Positions 12,175 to 22,625 of a stretch of 64,000 nucleotides of DNA are shown one piece after another. Under the pieces are notes generated by a model. It saw nothing but the letters and a program-made list of their open reading frames with translations. It made no database searches and had not been told where the DNA came from. Origin of the DNA: Clusia tigrina (taxonomy: Eukaryota; Arthropoda; Insecta; Diptera; Clusiidae); contig OV050033.1 of assembly GCA_920105625.2 (NCBI GenBank), positions 20,108,001 through 20,172,000 of the forward strand. The letters run 5' to 3'. Each line of letters opens with the position of its first letter. The stretch's first letter is position 1. The translations under genes and the position numbers were made by a program.

Positions 12175-12960
12175 CTCGAAGTGAACGCAGCGCAAAAGTG
12201 AACAAATTGCAAATTTCCCTGTGCACTTTTTTGAGCATTTAAGCAGCGCCCGCACACATGCCTCGGCACTGATCTGATGCCCTACTCCACGCGTTGGCAC
12301 ACCCAGCACTGTCAGCAACACCCCGAGCTACAGCAGTGCCGCGCCTTTTGCCAACCCCACACTTGTTCAGCTTTCATTGTGTCATGCCGGTTTTTCGTCC
12401 TTATTTGTTGTTGGCGGTGGTGTTTCTGTTATCCCCACTCGCAGCGAATTTGCAAGTATTTTCCGTGCAAGGATTTTGCTGCTCCAGCGGCTCTGGCGGC
12501 AGCACAGGCACCTGCCAACCAACCGTGCCACAATATCTGTCAGTGCTGTTAAAATATTTTGATATTAAATTTTTTCGTTGCATTTTTGCACTTTCATTAC
12601 AGTTTTTTTTCAGCGCTGTTGTTGCCTCCGTTGTGAGTTCGTCGGGCATCCCGCTGGGAAATGACACTTGCACTTTAAGCCTTTTGCACTCGGTGGAGCA
12701 CCACAGCGCATTGCCGCACATCGTCACTGCAATTCTTACTTGAACGAATGCCCACCCACCAACTGCAATCCTTCACGCTCCCAGCCAGGCACCACTCAAC
12801 ACTCCACACTCCGTAGTCGACACTCACGCCTGCCTTTCTCCCGCTCGTCCACCCGCGCAGCAGTGCGAACGACAGTTAAGCGTTTCAAATTATTTATGGT
12901 TTTGGGGTTTTGTGCTCAAAAACGTCGGAAATTAAAAATTGTGGTTACTGAGCTGCTTTG

Positions 12961-13956
12961 AGCAGACAGCGAAAAACTCTCACTAATGCTGTCATTACGA
13001 TTGTCGCTGTTAAATGGACCCTAGAGTGAGGTGTTCAGGACACACATAGTCGTGCTTCCGCTACTCATATTCCTCCCAACTTTCTCCACTTTATTTATTA
13101 TGTTATACGTTCTGTGGAGACGATTATTTTTTTATTTGTCTCACTAGTCTTTAATCTTTTCATTTCGCTGACAAGCAAACGTAATTCTTGGGACTAAGTA
13201 AACATAAAATAAATCGTAATCATTAATTCTATATATGTTTAGACTACTCCACATTCTCCTGAAATAATCCGCTTCACGATCTATTTGGAGGGTCTACTTA
13301 ATCTAGATAGAAGGGTTGTTAACACAGTCAGTAGAAGGGAGAATTATCACAGTAATCTTTTATTGGGGTCCTAGTTAAGTTGCATTTCTTGTTAATATTT
13401 TTAAACTATATCCTTAAAAGTTTGGGCATCACATGACATAACTAATTCTCTGAAGTTGAAAAATTAGCTCTTCAAGTGTGGTGGTTATATGAGATGATGA
13501 ACTCATGTCCATTCCCTTAGTCTACCAAAATGTGTAAGCACAGAAATCCTTTCCAAAACGACTTAACAGGCAATTTACTAATTTCGTATCAGAATAACAT
13601 CATTTTAATTAACAATATCTTCGGCTACATAACAAAGCTCAATATTAAACCTTTGGGGTTTTCAAATTGTAGAGCTGCTTCTGTGAAACACTGAAGTGCA
13701 TTACGAATCCTTTCTTTCTGAAAATGATTAATAAGATTTATAAAAATGCATTGACTGCTCAGCTTTCTAAATGGTGCTACCCACACTTTGTCTCAGAGTC
13801 TCCAGAATTTAAGTTAAACAATAGGTCTACGACGTTATATCTTCCGATATGTGTTCTGCAAGTTGCAGCTGCAAGGTGTGATGGGACTTAAGAGACAGAA
13901 GTGAGTATATGAAAACAGAAATTCTCTCAGTTAGGATACTTGAAACCTAAATACTT
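12961..13956. other. AT-rich non-coding stretch
   Basis: No gene, transposon motif or tandem repeat seen. Confidence 0.5.
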
Positions 13957-14050
13957 AGATAGACAGAAGTGGGGTAGCCCGGAGAGTCGCCTAAGGAGGT
14001 CTCCAAGCACTCAGGCATTGATGCCCATTGTACTGTAAGCCTGAACCTAG
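13957..14050. repeat. Dispersed repeat, copy 1
   Basis: The segment with AGTGGGGTAGCCCGGAGAG, AGCACTCAGGCATTGATG and CCCATTGTACTGTAA is matched in the same order and spacing at 22538-22625. The CATTGATG...CCCATTGT wording recalls the 3' UTR of the adjacent RNase H LINE (CCATTGTGATACC at 14147), so it may be the 3' UTR of a related element (inference). Confidence 0.6.
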
Positions 14051-14076
14051 ATACTCGTACTTACTCGTAATAGTTT

Positions 14077-14100
14077 TTAGGTTAGGTTAGGTTAGGTTAA
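14077..14100 (-). repeat. Four TTAGG units: 3' tail of the LINE
   Basis: Four exact TTAGG units plus TTA directly abut the 3' UTR of the minus-strand non-LTR element. On the element's sense strand the tail reads as CCTAA units. TTAGG is the ancestral insect telomere unit, which flies are known to have lost. Confidence 0.8.
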
Positions 14101-14182
14101 TGTGGCAGCCAGTCCAAGGACCAGCTCACTTAGACCACCATGGGTCCATTGTGATACCACCGCGCCACATCGCACCTCCGAT
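14101..14182 (-). other. 3' UTR of the non-LTR element
   Basis: 82 bp between the TGA stop (complement at 14183-14185) and the TTAGG tail. It carries a CCATTGTGATACCAC motif at 14147-14161 shared with the 3' UTR of the relic at 3485-3713. Confidence 0.6.
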
Positions 14183-14995
14183 TCACTCGTCGAACCATTT
14201 CGAAGGCCTAATAAAGCGCAGGAATTGTTTGACCTTCGCGCTAGCCACCTCTGTAAGAGAGCTAAAACCGTATTTGCCTAAAGAGCCCGCTCTGCTTCTA
14301 GCCAGAGCGGGGCAACTACAGAAGAGATGTTCCACAGTCTCCTCCTCCTCCTCATCCCCACAGCTTCTGCAGTATTCATGAGAGAATACTCCCAGCCTGA
14401 CAGCATGTCTGCCGAAAAGCCAGTGACCAGTTATACAAGCCACGACCTTAGAGATATTCTCTCTCGGCAGGGCAAGCAAGTCTCTAGTTTTCCTTCTATT
14501 AAGTTCCGGCCACATTAGCCTAGTCGTTAAGCAAGTGCCCTCTTGTGCCCAAGACCCATTGGTCTCACGCACGACTCTATCCTTCAGCATCAGTTTAGAG
14601 GTGGCAATTGGTATTCCAATCTCACATCTGTCCGTGCCTAAAGGAAGGTTTGTACCCCGTCTGGCTAAGTCATCAGCCCTACAGTTTCCCGCAATATCCC
14701 TATGCCCCGGAGCCCATATAAGGCGTACCTTGAAAACGGTACTGATATCATTTAGGGGTGCTCGACAGTCCTGAGCAACCTTTGATTTCAGTGCCACCGA
14801 ATTCATTGACAAGATGGCCGCCTGGCTATCCGAGTAGATATTTATAATATTTTTTGTTACGGCATGTCTATTTAAGTAGACGGCTACCTCCTTTATGGCT
14901 AGGACCTCTGCTTGATAAACACTGCAGTGGTCGGGGAGACGGAAATAAAGTTCCAGTCCCAGTTCTTGTGAGACAACTCCAAAACCGACTCTCTT
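14183..14995 (-). pseudogene. Non-LTR retrotransposon RNase H and C-terminal region
   Basis: A 270-codon open stretch runs from a TAG at 14996-14998 to its own stop. It reads KRVGFGVVSQ, FRLPDHCSVYQAE, then YSDSQAA, then WAPGHRDIAGN and ADDLARRG: the core of a type I RNase H, which degrades the RNA strand during retrotransposition. Catalytic Glu is at about residue 30, Asp at 56 and the last Asp at 108, with His at 98. The segment that should carry the first catalytic Asp (the DGS motif) is missing: the preceding frame stops matching at TYIPSR and this one resumes after it, so an internal deletion or frameshift lies at about 14996-15000. The C-terminus has a C-x2-C...H-x4-C-like cluster (residues 209-228) and ends FIRPSKWFDE. 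RNase H in a non-LTR element points to the I/LOA-like group, not proven. The copy is dead. Confidence 0.85.
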
Positions 14996-14998
14996 CTA

Positions 14999-15336
14999 GA
15001 CGGAATATATGTCTGGAAGTGCCTATCGAAGTTGAGGTTAGGTATAGAGTGGTCAATGTGTTGGATAGAACTACTCCAGGTATGCGCAATAGTCGAGTGA
15101 CCAATCTGCCGATCATGCCATAACGCCTCACATTTCATCCTTAGTGCTGATGTGGCGGCCACTTGCTTCCCTACCAGCTCTAATGTAGGTAGGCTGAGAA
15201 TTACTTCTAAAGCTTTAGTAGGCGTGGTCCTTAAGGCACCAGAGATGCATAAAAAAGCCGTTCTTTGGACCTTGCTCAGAAGCTTCAAATAGCTTTGTTT
15301 CTGAGTGGCTGCCCACCATACATTAGATTTGAACAT
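14999..15336 (-). pseudogene. Non-LTR retrotransposon, end of reverse transcriptase and linker
   Basis: The minus-strand frame reads NVWWAATQKQSYLKLLSKVQR, SGALRTTPTKALEVIL, LPTLEL and RHFQTYIPS. This is the usual wording of the thumb and connection region after the polymerase domain in RNase H-bearing non-LTR elements of flies. The polymerase catalytic motifs (YADD) are absent because the element is 5'-truncated at about 15335. The frame differs from that of the RNase H part. Together with 14077-14995 this makes a 1.26-kb, 5'-truncated insertion. No target-site duplication could be found. Confidence 0.8.
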
Positions 15337-16130
15337 TGGAAAATCAGATCAGAAGCATTGAATACGAATATTTCAAAATTAGACTTTCCTTGAAAGCAAT
15401 ACCTAAACTCTTTTTGTGAGTTCAGAAAAGGACATGGAGGCACTTCCTGTTGACTCCTGTTTGTTGTCTTATGATATTATTTCCTGTTTGAGTGCAGTAA
15501 AACACCAACAACACTCTGGATTTCACACACGATCTACCTGAGTAATTGACTTCGAAACATTTTCATATTTTAGATGCAAGTCATATTATGGCAATCATAT
15601 TCTAAAGGATAACACTTGATACCATAGCTTTGTGGCTCATATCATTTTATGTGTGTTCCAAAAATGATTTCTTTAATTTCAACAGTCAGGTTTTTTGTAC
15701 ATTTTTAGAACATTTTGCGGTTTTGCATGGTTTGAACAGTCCACTTCGGAAGCTCTGCCTCGAGTTGTCACACTTTACAAGTATGCGTACTTGTTCGTAC
15801 TCAATACACTCACTTTTCAATTTGCGTCTTGCAGGTATTCGTTCGCTCTTGGCATTCACCGCGTGCCTTATGACAAAAAAACATAGAGGCCTACAGTGAA
15901 AACCAGGAGAACAACGTATAATCGACGGCCATAAAAAAAACATATAGCACAGAACAACAGGCAATTAAAGTCATACAAATACGAGTAAGTATGAAGAGGA
16001 TTGCCACAAAACAGCTGATCCCCAGCGCAATGCATGAAACCAGAGGCGGGGAAGAAGTTCAAGTTTAGGAAACCGTACTTGTTCACAGGAAGCAGCTCAC
16101 TTTTTCACCAGCCTTTGTTTATTTTTTGCT
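15337..16130. other. Non-coding stretch
   Basis: No gene found. Frames at 15630-15899 (+) and 15686-15964 (-) overlap and are motif-free. A TACGAGTA octamer lies at 15980. Confidence 0.5.
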
Positions 16131-17740
16131 GCTTTTCACGAACGATATTCACTGAAGGCGATTGACCCGTTTGTAGTGCTCCTGCTAAGACACAGGATAC
16201 TGCTATGCTATGCACTTTTAAAATGGAAAAATAAAGAGTTATCACTTAAAATGCAGCTCCCACTTTCATGCTTATTTAAGGCAATGCTAAAAAAGCGTAT
16301 CACTCGGCGATGTTATCCTTTCGATTCACGCGATCGTACTGCATGTTTTCGCAACCGTCCAAAAGTACAAATCTAAACCACTGGCACTGAGCGATCCTCA
16401 CTTAAGTAGCAACGTTGTAAACAGCAACTTTTTTGACAGTCGACATATTTGACATTGGCGAAGTTCCTGTCCTCATGACGTCGTACTCTGCTGCTCGAAC
16501 TCGCAGGGGTTGCTTTAACTGGGATCACAACTTTACATACGCACGCACGGACTGTGGCACGTTCTCATATGCGCAGTTGCAGCAAGTCTCTCTCTTTCTC
16601 TCTCTGTCTTGACGCTCTCTCAATTAACTGTGCAGATTGCTGTCATAGTAATTCCGGTTTTTGTCGTATCCTTCGTGCAGCTGCCGCAATTAAATTTGTT
16701 GTTGGTCGTGTAATGCTTACATTTGTAGCTGATGCAACGACCTCTCAAACACACACACACACACACATGTTTATAGCGTTGCAAATGCACTTTTATCAAA
16801 TAAATCCTGGCAAATGTCAAAGTCCTTTCAAGAAGCAACAACAATGGAAATTATGCGCCTTAAAACTCTCGCTTGACGCACAGTTTATTACAGTTCGGAA
16901 CAGCTATTTCATCTACCGAAATGCTCGTGACAGGGTCAGGATTATTTGGCTCCGTAATCGCATCACGCTTAAGTTTAATCGTTGTTAACAGTTTGCGGAG
17001 TTAAACGCTCATGAATAAAGCTGAAACGAAACAATTTTAATTTTATTTTAAAAGTGTCTTTATATAAATACAGTTTAAATCAACTCAGTGGCCAAGTTGG
17101 GTCTAAACTTGGCTGCTCTCTCGAGCAATCGCAGCCGCTGTTCAGATTTAATGCCGCTCAGGCAACTCAATTGATTTCAACGGTATACTTCCCATCCAGC
17201 AGGGTAAACAAACTGGCACAGGGCACAAAATCATCCGTTCCAACAATGGCTATAGAAACAAACACATCTTTAACAGCCTGCAAGGGCCCCAACAGGAATT
17301 TATACCCGCGCCACTACTTAACAAATACAAAGCAGCCCAAAGTCATTTGTAGTGAACATGAATGCATTTATTGTATCCTGCAGGCCTAGCATACAGCCAG
17401 AGCGCGCAGCTGATGCTTGCAAACAACAGCAGCAACCAAACAAAGATCCCGTGACACACATTTGCTCTGCTGAGCTCAGGATCAATGACTCAGTCAGAGC
17501 TGTGAAGCAGCCGCTCGCTGATGCCGCTCGGGTGTATGGCGCTAAAATGATTAAACCATTTGTAAGTGTCAATGGGGATATAAGCGTTTTGTTTGCAGCT
17601 ACTTTATTCATTTCGCAAGAAATCAGCTGCAACATCTGCGCCTGGAATTCCTACAAAAAAGAAATAACTGCAGGCGTGGTGTCAATTTTTGCAGAAGGAC
17701 ATTTTACATTTGAGAAGAATATGAGTATGTTAGCCTAAAG
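16131..17740. other. Transposon-free non-coding island
   Basis: Higher-complexity sequence with a CT-rich run (16590-16620) and a CA run at 16749-16768. Frames up to 144 codons (16554-16988, +) pass through the microsatellite and show no domain. A CRE-like TGACGTCG occurs at 16476, of unknown relevance. Confidence 0.4.
16749..16768. repeat. CA microsatellite
   Basis: About ten uninterrupted AC dinucleotides. Confidence 0.95.
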
Positions 17741-18506
17741 ACCAGGTTCGAATGTAAACCATAATAAGGCATTAACTAAGAGCTTTGTATCCTTCTTTAT
17801 ACAGTTTTACAGTGCAGTTATTTAGTAGTATTTGTTTATGCAATATTTGGAAAAATCCATTCACAATTCTTTAGGAAGTCTGTATACGGAATGAAGCTGA
17901 CTTTAAGCAGTTGCCAGTCCAGACCCAATTTGGAATTTAAAGTGCAGTCTTCAATTTAAAATGTTGACTAGTGTGTAGTATTCATAACCATTAGACTTAA
18001 AGTGACTTGGATAAGTTTCAGTCTCTAGAAGACGCTGCTAGTCAATTGTAATCTCTGAGATCACTTAAAGCCATTTGAAATCCCAGCGACGGAAGGCTAA
18101 TAGCACTGTAGATGATAATTTAGACTAGAATGTTAGCAATTGGTTAATTGTTAAAAAAAAACAACTTAAAATCAGTGCAAGTAACTTAAAGTCAATAGAA
18201 GCCTTTGTGGTGTCGGTGACGCGATATTTGAGAGACTCAGTCGATTGAAGTCTCTTGAATTTAATCAATCACATGAACTCATATAACATTATTCCACTGG
18301 CTTTAACAAACGTTCTTTGAAATAATTTTAAAGACTTCAAGCGAGAGTTGAAATTATCACCAATAAAAAAATAAAAAACAAAATAATTATATATGATAAT
18401 ATACAAAAGATGCTAACAGCCACTGCCCTTCATTCGATAAAGAAACAATTTAACTTAAATTGACTTCATTTTGTCAATTGACTCCTTGTGAGAAGAGGAT
18501 ATTTAG
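17741..18506. other. AT-rich non-coding stretch
   Basis: Nothing recognised. Confidence 0.5.
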
Positions 18507-18713
18507 AGGCTTCAGTTACTATCTCTCATCACCAAATTATGTATATTTTGCCTAGAAGATGATGAGTCTATGGGGCATCTAATAACCAGTTGCCCGGCTC
18601 TTGCACGAACAAAAATAAAGCAACTCGGGAAACATTTTCTCGGAGATGACGACCTGATGCAAACATCGCAGACTAGTCTGATTCAATTCCTGAGCACAGA
18701 AATTATTAATTGA
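18507..18713 (+). pseudogene. Non-LTR retrotransposon relic: C-terminus after RNase H
   Basis: A 68-codon open stretch on the plus strand contains LCIFCLEDDESMGHLITSCPALARTK and then KQLGKHFLGDDDL, ending QFLSTEIIN before a TGA. The C-x2-C...H-x4-C cluster followed by PALAR is the same signature as CRSC...EHLFCSCPALAR in the minus-strand element at 14183-14995. It is therefore a third relic of this kind of element, in opposite orientation and of a different subfamily. A TAG lies just upstream and no earlier RNase H motif was found, so only the tail survives. Confidence 0.7.
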
Positions 18714-18919
18714 ATGAATTGGCTGGCACAATAGATATCTGTCACCGCAGTGCCTAAGGGTGATGGACCAACCCTTAACATTATATGACATCACATTACT
18801 ATCTCTCATTTATGGGAGTCATATCACTTGAAGTCATTGAAGATGTGACTACAAGCTGCATTCCAAATTAAGCAGGATTAATTTTAACAACAACAACAAA
18901 AAGAACCGATTTATTTTAC
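18714..18919. other. Possible 3' UTR of the LINE relic, then AT-rich sequence
   Basis: A run of CAA triplets occurs at 18886-18900. No gene. Confidence 0.4.
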
Positions 18920-19215
18920 TCAAATAGTTCCCTTCCGACTGAATACAGCAATTTGCATGGTCTTAAAACACCTCGAATGTGGATTTTAGATCATCGGGAC
19001 ATCCTTCAAAATGTCGGTACAGATCCTCTGAATGCCTTCTAAGTCCACAAAACGCTTTCCTCTCATCTGCAAATGCATTTTTCCGAATAAGGTAAAAGGT
19101 CGAACGGAGCCGAATCAGGGGAATACGGGAGGTGGTTGACAATTAAATTGCCAATAGATGGCCTCTCTAGAAATACCTATTTTTCCTATCCTGCTTACTT
19201 TGTCCTTCACCTTTT
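18920..19215 (-). mobile_element. Internally deleted mariner, copy 1 (C-terminal transposase relic)
   Basis: On the minus strand: PYSPDSAPFD (the last catalytic Asp block of mariner transposases), then after a frameshift HLQMRGKRFVDLEG, CTDILKDVP, DDLKSTFEVF and CCIQSEGNY, all in the usual order for a mariner C-terminus. The protein would have cut and pasted the element, but it is broken by frameshifts and a TAA. The 100 bp upstream match the upstream of the 62836-63128 copy as well, down to an AGGTG...ACAAAGTAA block at about 19196-19212. Both copies therefore share the same junction between an end-like sequence and the C-terminal coding part. Confidence 0.75.
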
Positions 19216-20760
19216 ACTTAAAGAGTTCACCTTCTTTTAATTCACAGAAGAAGTTTCAAGCGACTTCAATAACTTCCGCTGATTGGTACTCAGTTAGTTA
19301 ATCAACGGGAGAATTTGATCAAAAAACCATTTGTTTTCATAATTTGTTTATAAGTTTTGAGTTATGTCCTTATTCTCACTAAAGTTCGTGGCAGTTTAAC
19401 CCGATCAAACTTTCATTAAACATAAATTAATATCTAGTTTCATAAATCATTATGTTAACTATTATTGATAACCCAAATCTATGAATCCCATATAGACTGC
19501 ATACATTCTATACATCCTTTTCCCTTTCTTAGAGCATGTGGTGTAATGAATTAAAGGGATCACATTCGAAGAAAATCAGTACATTTATTATCCTAGTTGA
19601 AAGCATTCTGTTTCGCACCTGTAGTGGTGTCATTGTATCCACTAGTTTTCCTATTAATATGACTAGAAAGTGAACCTGTACCTGGGTATCCTTGTAACGA
19701 CCTACCATTTAAGATTTTTATAAAATAAACGCAATTAAAGGATGAACATATTGTATGATCTCAGTAGCCATTCAATTGTAATTGCTTCAATTATTGTACC
19801 CTCACTATTGTAGATAATTTTCACTCTCAGTACACAGAGTTCAGCAATTAAACCGCTCAGGTACTTTAATCAAGCCCGAACAGTTTAAAGCAAATCCATA
19901 TACAACCCTTTCAACAGTTGTGCAACGACTACTAAACTGCACATTTGGCAGGATGCCAAAAGAGCTAAGCTGCTGCTTTATGACGCCTAAGCGAAAGGGA
20001 AAGTGGCCTGCGGCAGTTTGGCTGAGATGAGTTGAGTAGCGCTGAGATTTGGAACTTAACAAGTAATTTCTTCAAATAAATTCCACCAGGATGTTGGCAA
20101 TTCTTAATGTGAGATTTTACCACAATCTTTACTGAACTCTCATTAAAGCAGATATATTTACTTTCATACTTGTAATTAAAGATATTAGCCTAAAAGTGAT
20201 CATGCTATGCATATACTACGTACATGCGAGAAGTATTCAAGAATACACTAAACTAATGCATAATATGTGGAGGAGATATATGAGGGTTTTATGTTTTAAT
20301 ATCACTAATAAAGTGCTTCCATACTCATATCTATTCTCAGCATGAGTGTAGTTCATATTAATATTAGGCATATACTAAGGACAGGTAAAGTAGAATCCTT
20401 GCAGTAATATTTCATTAGCTCATAAACTATTCGAATGGAATTTTCATATGCAAACATTAGTCTCCATAACCATTTATTAAATATTTCATAAAATTACATA
20501 CTCCTATATGTAATTTTGACTTCCCCTCAGCCTCATAACTTAAATTTGTGCACTTAGAAGCACAATTCGCAAGAAATTTACAACGTGATTTGGTCCTCGC
20601 AATTGTGGCGCGGCACTCAATGTACTCGTTAGAAATGCTGCTCACATAATCCTTATCGATTTTTTTCCGCATTCCAGTTTGCCTCATTGAGCATTAGCAC
20701 GACAGAGAATGTAAAGTACGTTACATAAAAACGTAATATTATATTGCAAACATTGCATAT
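19216..20760. other. AT-rich non-coding stretch
   Basis: No gene or mobile element recognised. A slightly GC-richer patch lies at 19840-20060. Confidence 0.5.
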
Positions 20761-21790
20761 GGCAAGTAAGTGGCTTCTACACACACACACACGCACAAAC
20801 ACACGCGCAAACACGCGCCTTCAAACACATATGAACAGCGGCACAGCAGCAGTGGCAGATTTTGCATGAGTCACATGCCCATGCATGAGTCCCACACACA
20901 CACACTCACACACATGGAGACACAAAATAAAATAACAGAAGCAGCAGCCTCTGTGCTAGAAAAAAAAGCCTCCTTCAAAAGTGTAAACAAAATAGAAAGC
21001 AAAAACGTTCAACGCATAACTTGCACCAGGCGAGCATTTAACATATCCTGGTTCCATTGTGTCAAACACACGATGTCCTGGCTGCTCCCGTTCGTGCGGC
21101 CACAGCAGCGCCAGCGTCAGCACAAAACTTTCGGCTGAATCTTTGACAATTAGATGGAAGCGAAGCGAGTACCGGTGCGTGCGAGTGTGTCGGCTGCAAG
21201 TAGCAACAGACTGCGTAGAAAGGACACTTAAGCATGATTTTAATGTCAATGATTCTGTTGCTTCTGGCCTGCCGGCTGACGGGTGGCAGGAGGGCGGGGC
21301 GGCGCTTGCTATTTCTTATTTTACGTACATACATTTCCTTTTAAAATGGTTACAAGTTGTTGCAGTACTTTTCATTTTTCTACTGCTCGAGTTGGAACAG
21401 TTGAAATATAAAAATTGGCACATTGAACTTTGCACTCTGGCGCCATGGTTGAATTGGAAGCGGTTTAAAGCAGAAATAGTTAAAGCTCAGTCATTTATGT
21501 TACTGCTGAAGAAAATTCGTATTCAAGCGGCATCTTTCAGCATAAATAGTTTTTCTTCTTATCGTCTTCTTCGTGTCCCTCGAAAGTTTGGTGTCGAATA
21601 TGGCCTTCGTGCTTTTCAGTGCAGTGATTGAAAAGATTTGTGGAGGTCTAATGTAAAACAGTTAGGGAAGGTTTCAAGTGGCACATGCGCCTAATGTACG
21701 GCATACCCTGTAATTTGCAGTAAATTTTGCACCCTTAATAATTGTAGTTGAAGGTCATATTTTCAGGTGCATTAGACGCCAGACCCAGAC
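20761..21790. other. CA-rich non-coding island
   Basis: The stretch begins with CA repeats and continues as higher-complexity sequence. Frames at 21059-21631 (+, 190 codons) and 20956-21249 (-) overlap. The 190-codon frame is not started by ATG-supported context, and its content (LFIFLLLELEQL, hydrophobic) shows no family. Not called as a gene, though it is long for chance. Confidence 0.35.
20779..20916. repeat. Interrupted CA microsatellites
   Basis: Two CA-rich tracts lie at 20779-20818 and 20892-20916, separated by unique sequence. Confidence 0.9.
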
Positions 21791-22028
21791 AGAATTAAAT
21801 TTGTAATTTGGTTTCAAAAAGGGAGGCTGTTGATTTCTTAATTAAAAATAAGTTTTAACAGTGAAATTTGCAATGTTTTTTTTTTACATTTTTTAATTAT
21901 TTTAATTCAGAAATTCCGATGTGAAAGGTCTAGAAAAACATAGCGTTGTGGAATATAGTGTTGAAAAATCCACAAAAATAACAGCGGGAAAAGTGTTGCC
22001 CATGTGAACTAATATTGCTTTTATATGC
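21791..22028. other. AT-rich non-coding stretch
   Basis: Nothing recognised. Confidence 0.5.
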
Positions 22029-22037
22029 AGAAATATA

Positions 22038-22247
22038 TATTATTATCATTATATTATTCCTTACACCAAAATTAATTATGAGTGCAAGGTGTTGGGGGAA
22101 TGAGTACTAGCTACAGAGGCTTTCGACTCGAAGAGAAAAAGATGTTATGGAAAAAGAAGCACTTTGAAGAGCAAGCCCGTGGCAGGATTTGAACCTGCGA
22201 CCCTCGGGGTGTGAGTCCAGCATGCTTACCACTAGACCACAGAGGGT
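22038..22247 (-). mobile_element. tRNA-derived SINE, full-length copy 1
   Basis: On the minus strand the element begins at 22247 with a tRNA-like head: A box TGGTCTAGTGG (complement at 22229-22239) and B box GGTTCAAATCC (complement at 22185-22195) inside a GCAGG/CCTGC T stem. The anticodon-loop equivalent is CTCACAC. About 130 bp of unique body follows (GCTTCTTTTTC, CTTCGAGTCGAAAGCC, ACTCATTCCCCCAACACC, CATAATTAATT), then an AT-rich ATT tail. The acceptor stem does not pair, so it is not a tRNA gene. A perfect 9-bp target-site duplication, AGAAATATA, flanks it at 22029-22037 and 22248-22256. The tRNA isotype of origin is not clear (Glu-, Val- or Asp-like). Confidence 0.9.
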
Positions 22248-22256
22248 AGAAATATA

Positions 22257-22537
22257 CAATTATAGAAATTGTTATTAATATATTTAAAAGGCTAAAGTAG
22301 CACCACGACCTGAAAGATCTATTGTACGTGTGTTGTATTAATATATAATAATAAAGAAATTGTGGTGGAAGTAGCCTATGAAGAACCCTAAAGAGAGACT
22401 CTATACCCCTTAAATATATATTAAATATATAAAATTATAATTAAATATAAAAAAATAATTGAAACAAAAGGTGTATTAGATTGGTGAACTAAACTAAATC
22501 AAATAAGTAAATTACTGTGAAATTTTAACATTTAAAT
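22257..22537. other. AT-rich non-coding stretch
   Basis: Nothing recognised. Confidence 0.5.
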
Positions 22538-22625
22538 TAGATAGAAGTAAAAGTGGGGTAGGGCGGAGAACCGCCGAAGAAGGAGGCCTCGAAGCACTCA
22601 GACATTGATGACCATAGTACTATAA
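22538..22625. repeat. Dispersed repeat, copy 2
   Basis: Matches 13957-14040 in order: AGTGGGGTAGGGCGGAGA, then AGCACTCAGACATTGATG, then CCATAGTACT. See copy 1 for the possible origin in a LINE 3' UTR. Confidence 0.6.

Larger units (their letters stand above)
11341..12960. other. CA/CAN-rich non-coding island
   Basis: The stretch is transposon-free and relatively GC-rich, especially 11900-12860. Frames of 149 codons (+, 12294-12743) and 108 codons (-, 12401-12727) overlap each other, and neither shows a domain. The longer one is hydrophobic and Ser-rich without motif. I cannot exclude a 5' UTR exon or regulatory DNA. Confidence 0.4.

Noticed and set aside
12294..12743. 149-codon plus-strand frame, hydrophobic start
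   Set aside because: A signal-peptide-like stretch is present, but it overlaps a 108-codon antisense frame and shows no family motif or upstream context.
14077..14100. Telomeric array
   Set aside because: Only four TTAGG units, internal and attached to a LINE 3' end.
16749..16988. Coding exon around the CA repeat
   Set aside because: The frame crosses the microsatellite and has no domain.
21059..21631. 190-codon plus-strand frame
   Set aside because: Long, but no ATG-supported start, no motif, and overlapping antisense frames in a compositionally biased island.
22172..22247. Functional tRNA gene on the minus strand
   Set aside because: A and B boxes are good, but the acceptor stem does not pair, and the unit is the head of a SINE with a body, tail and target duplication.
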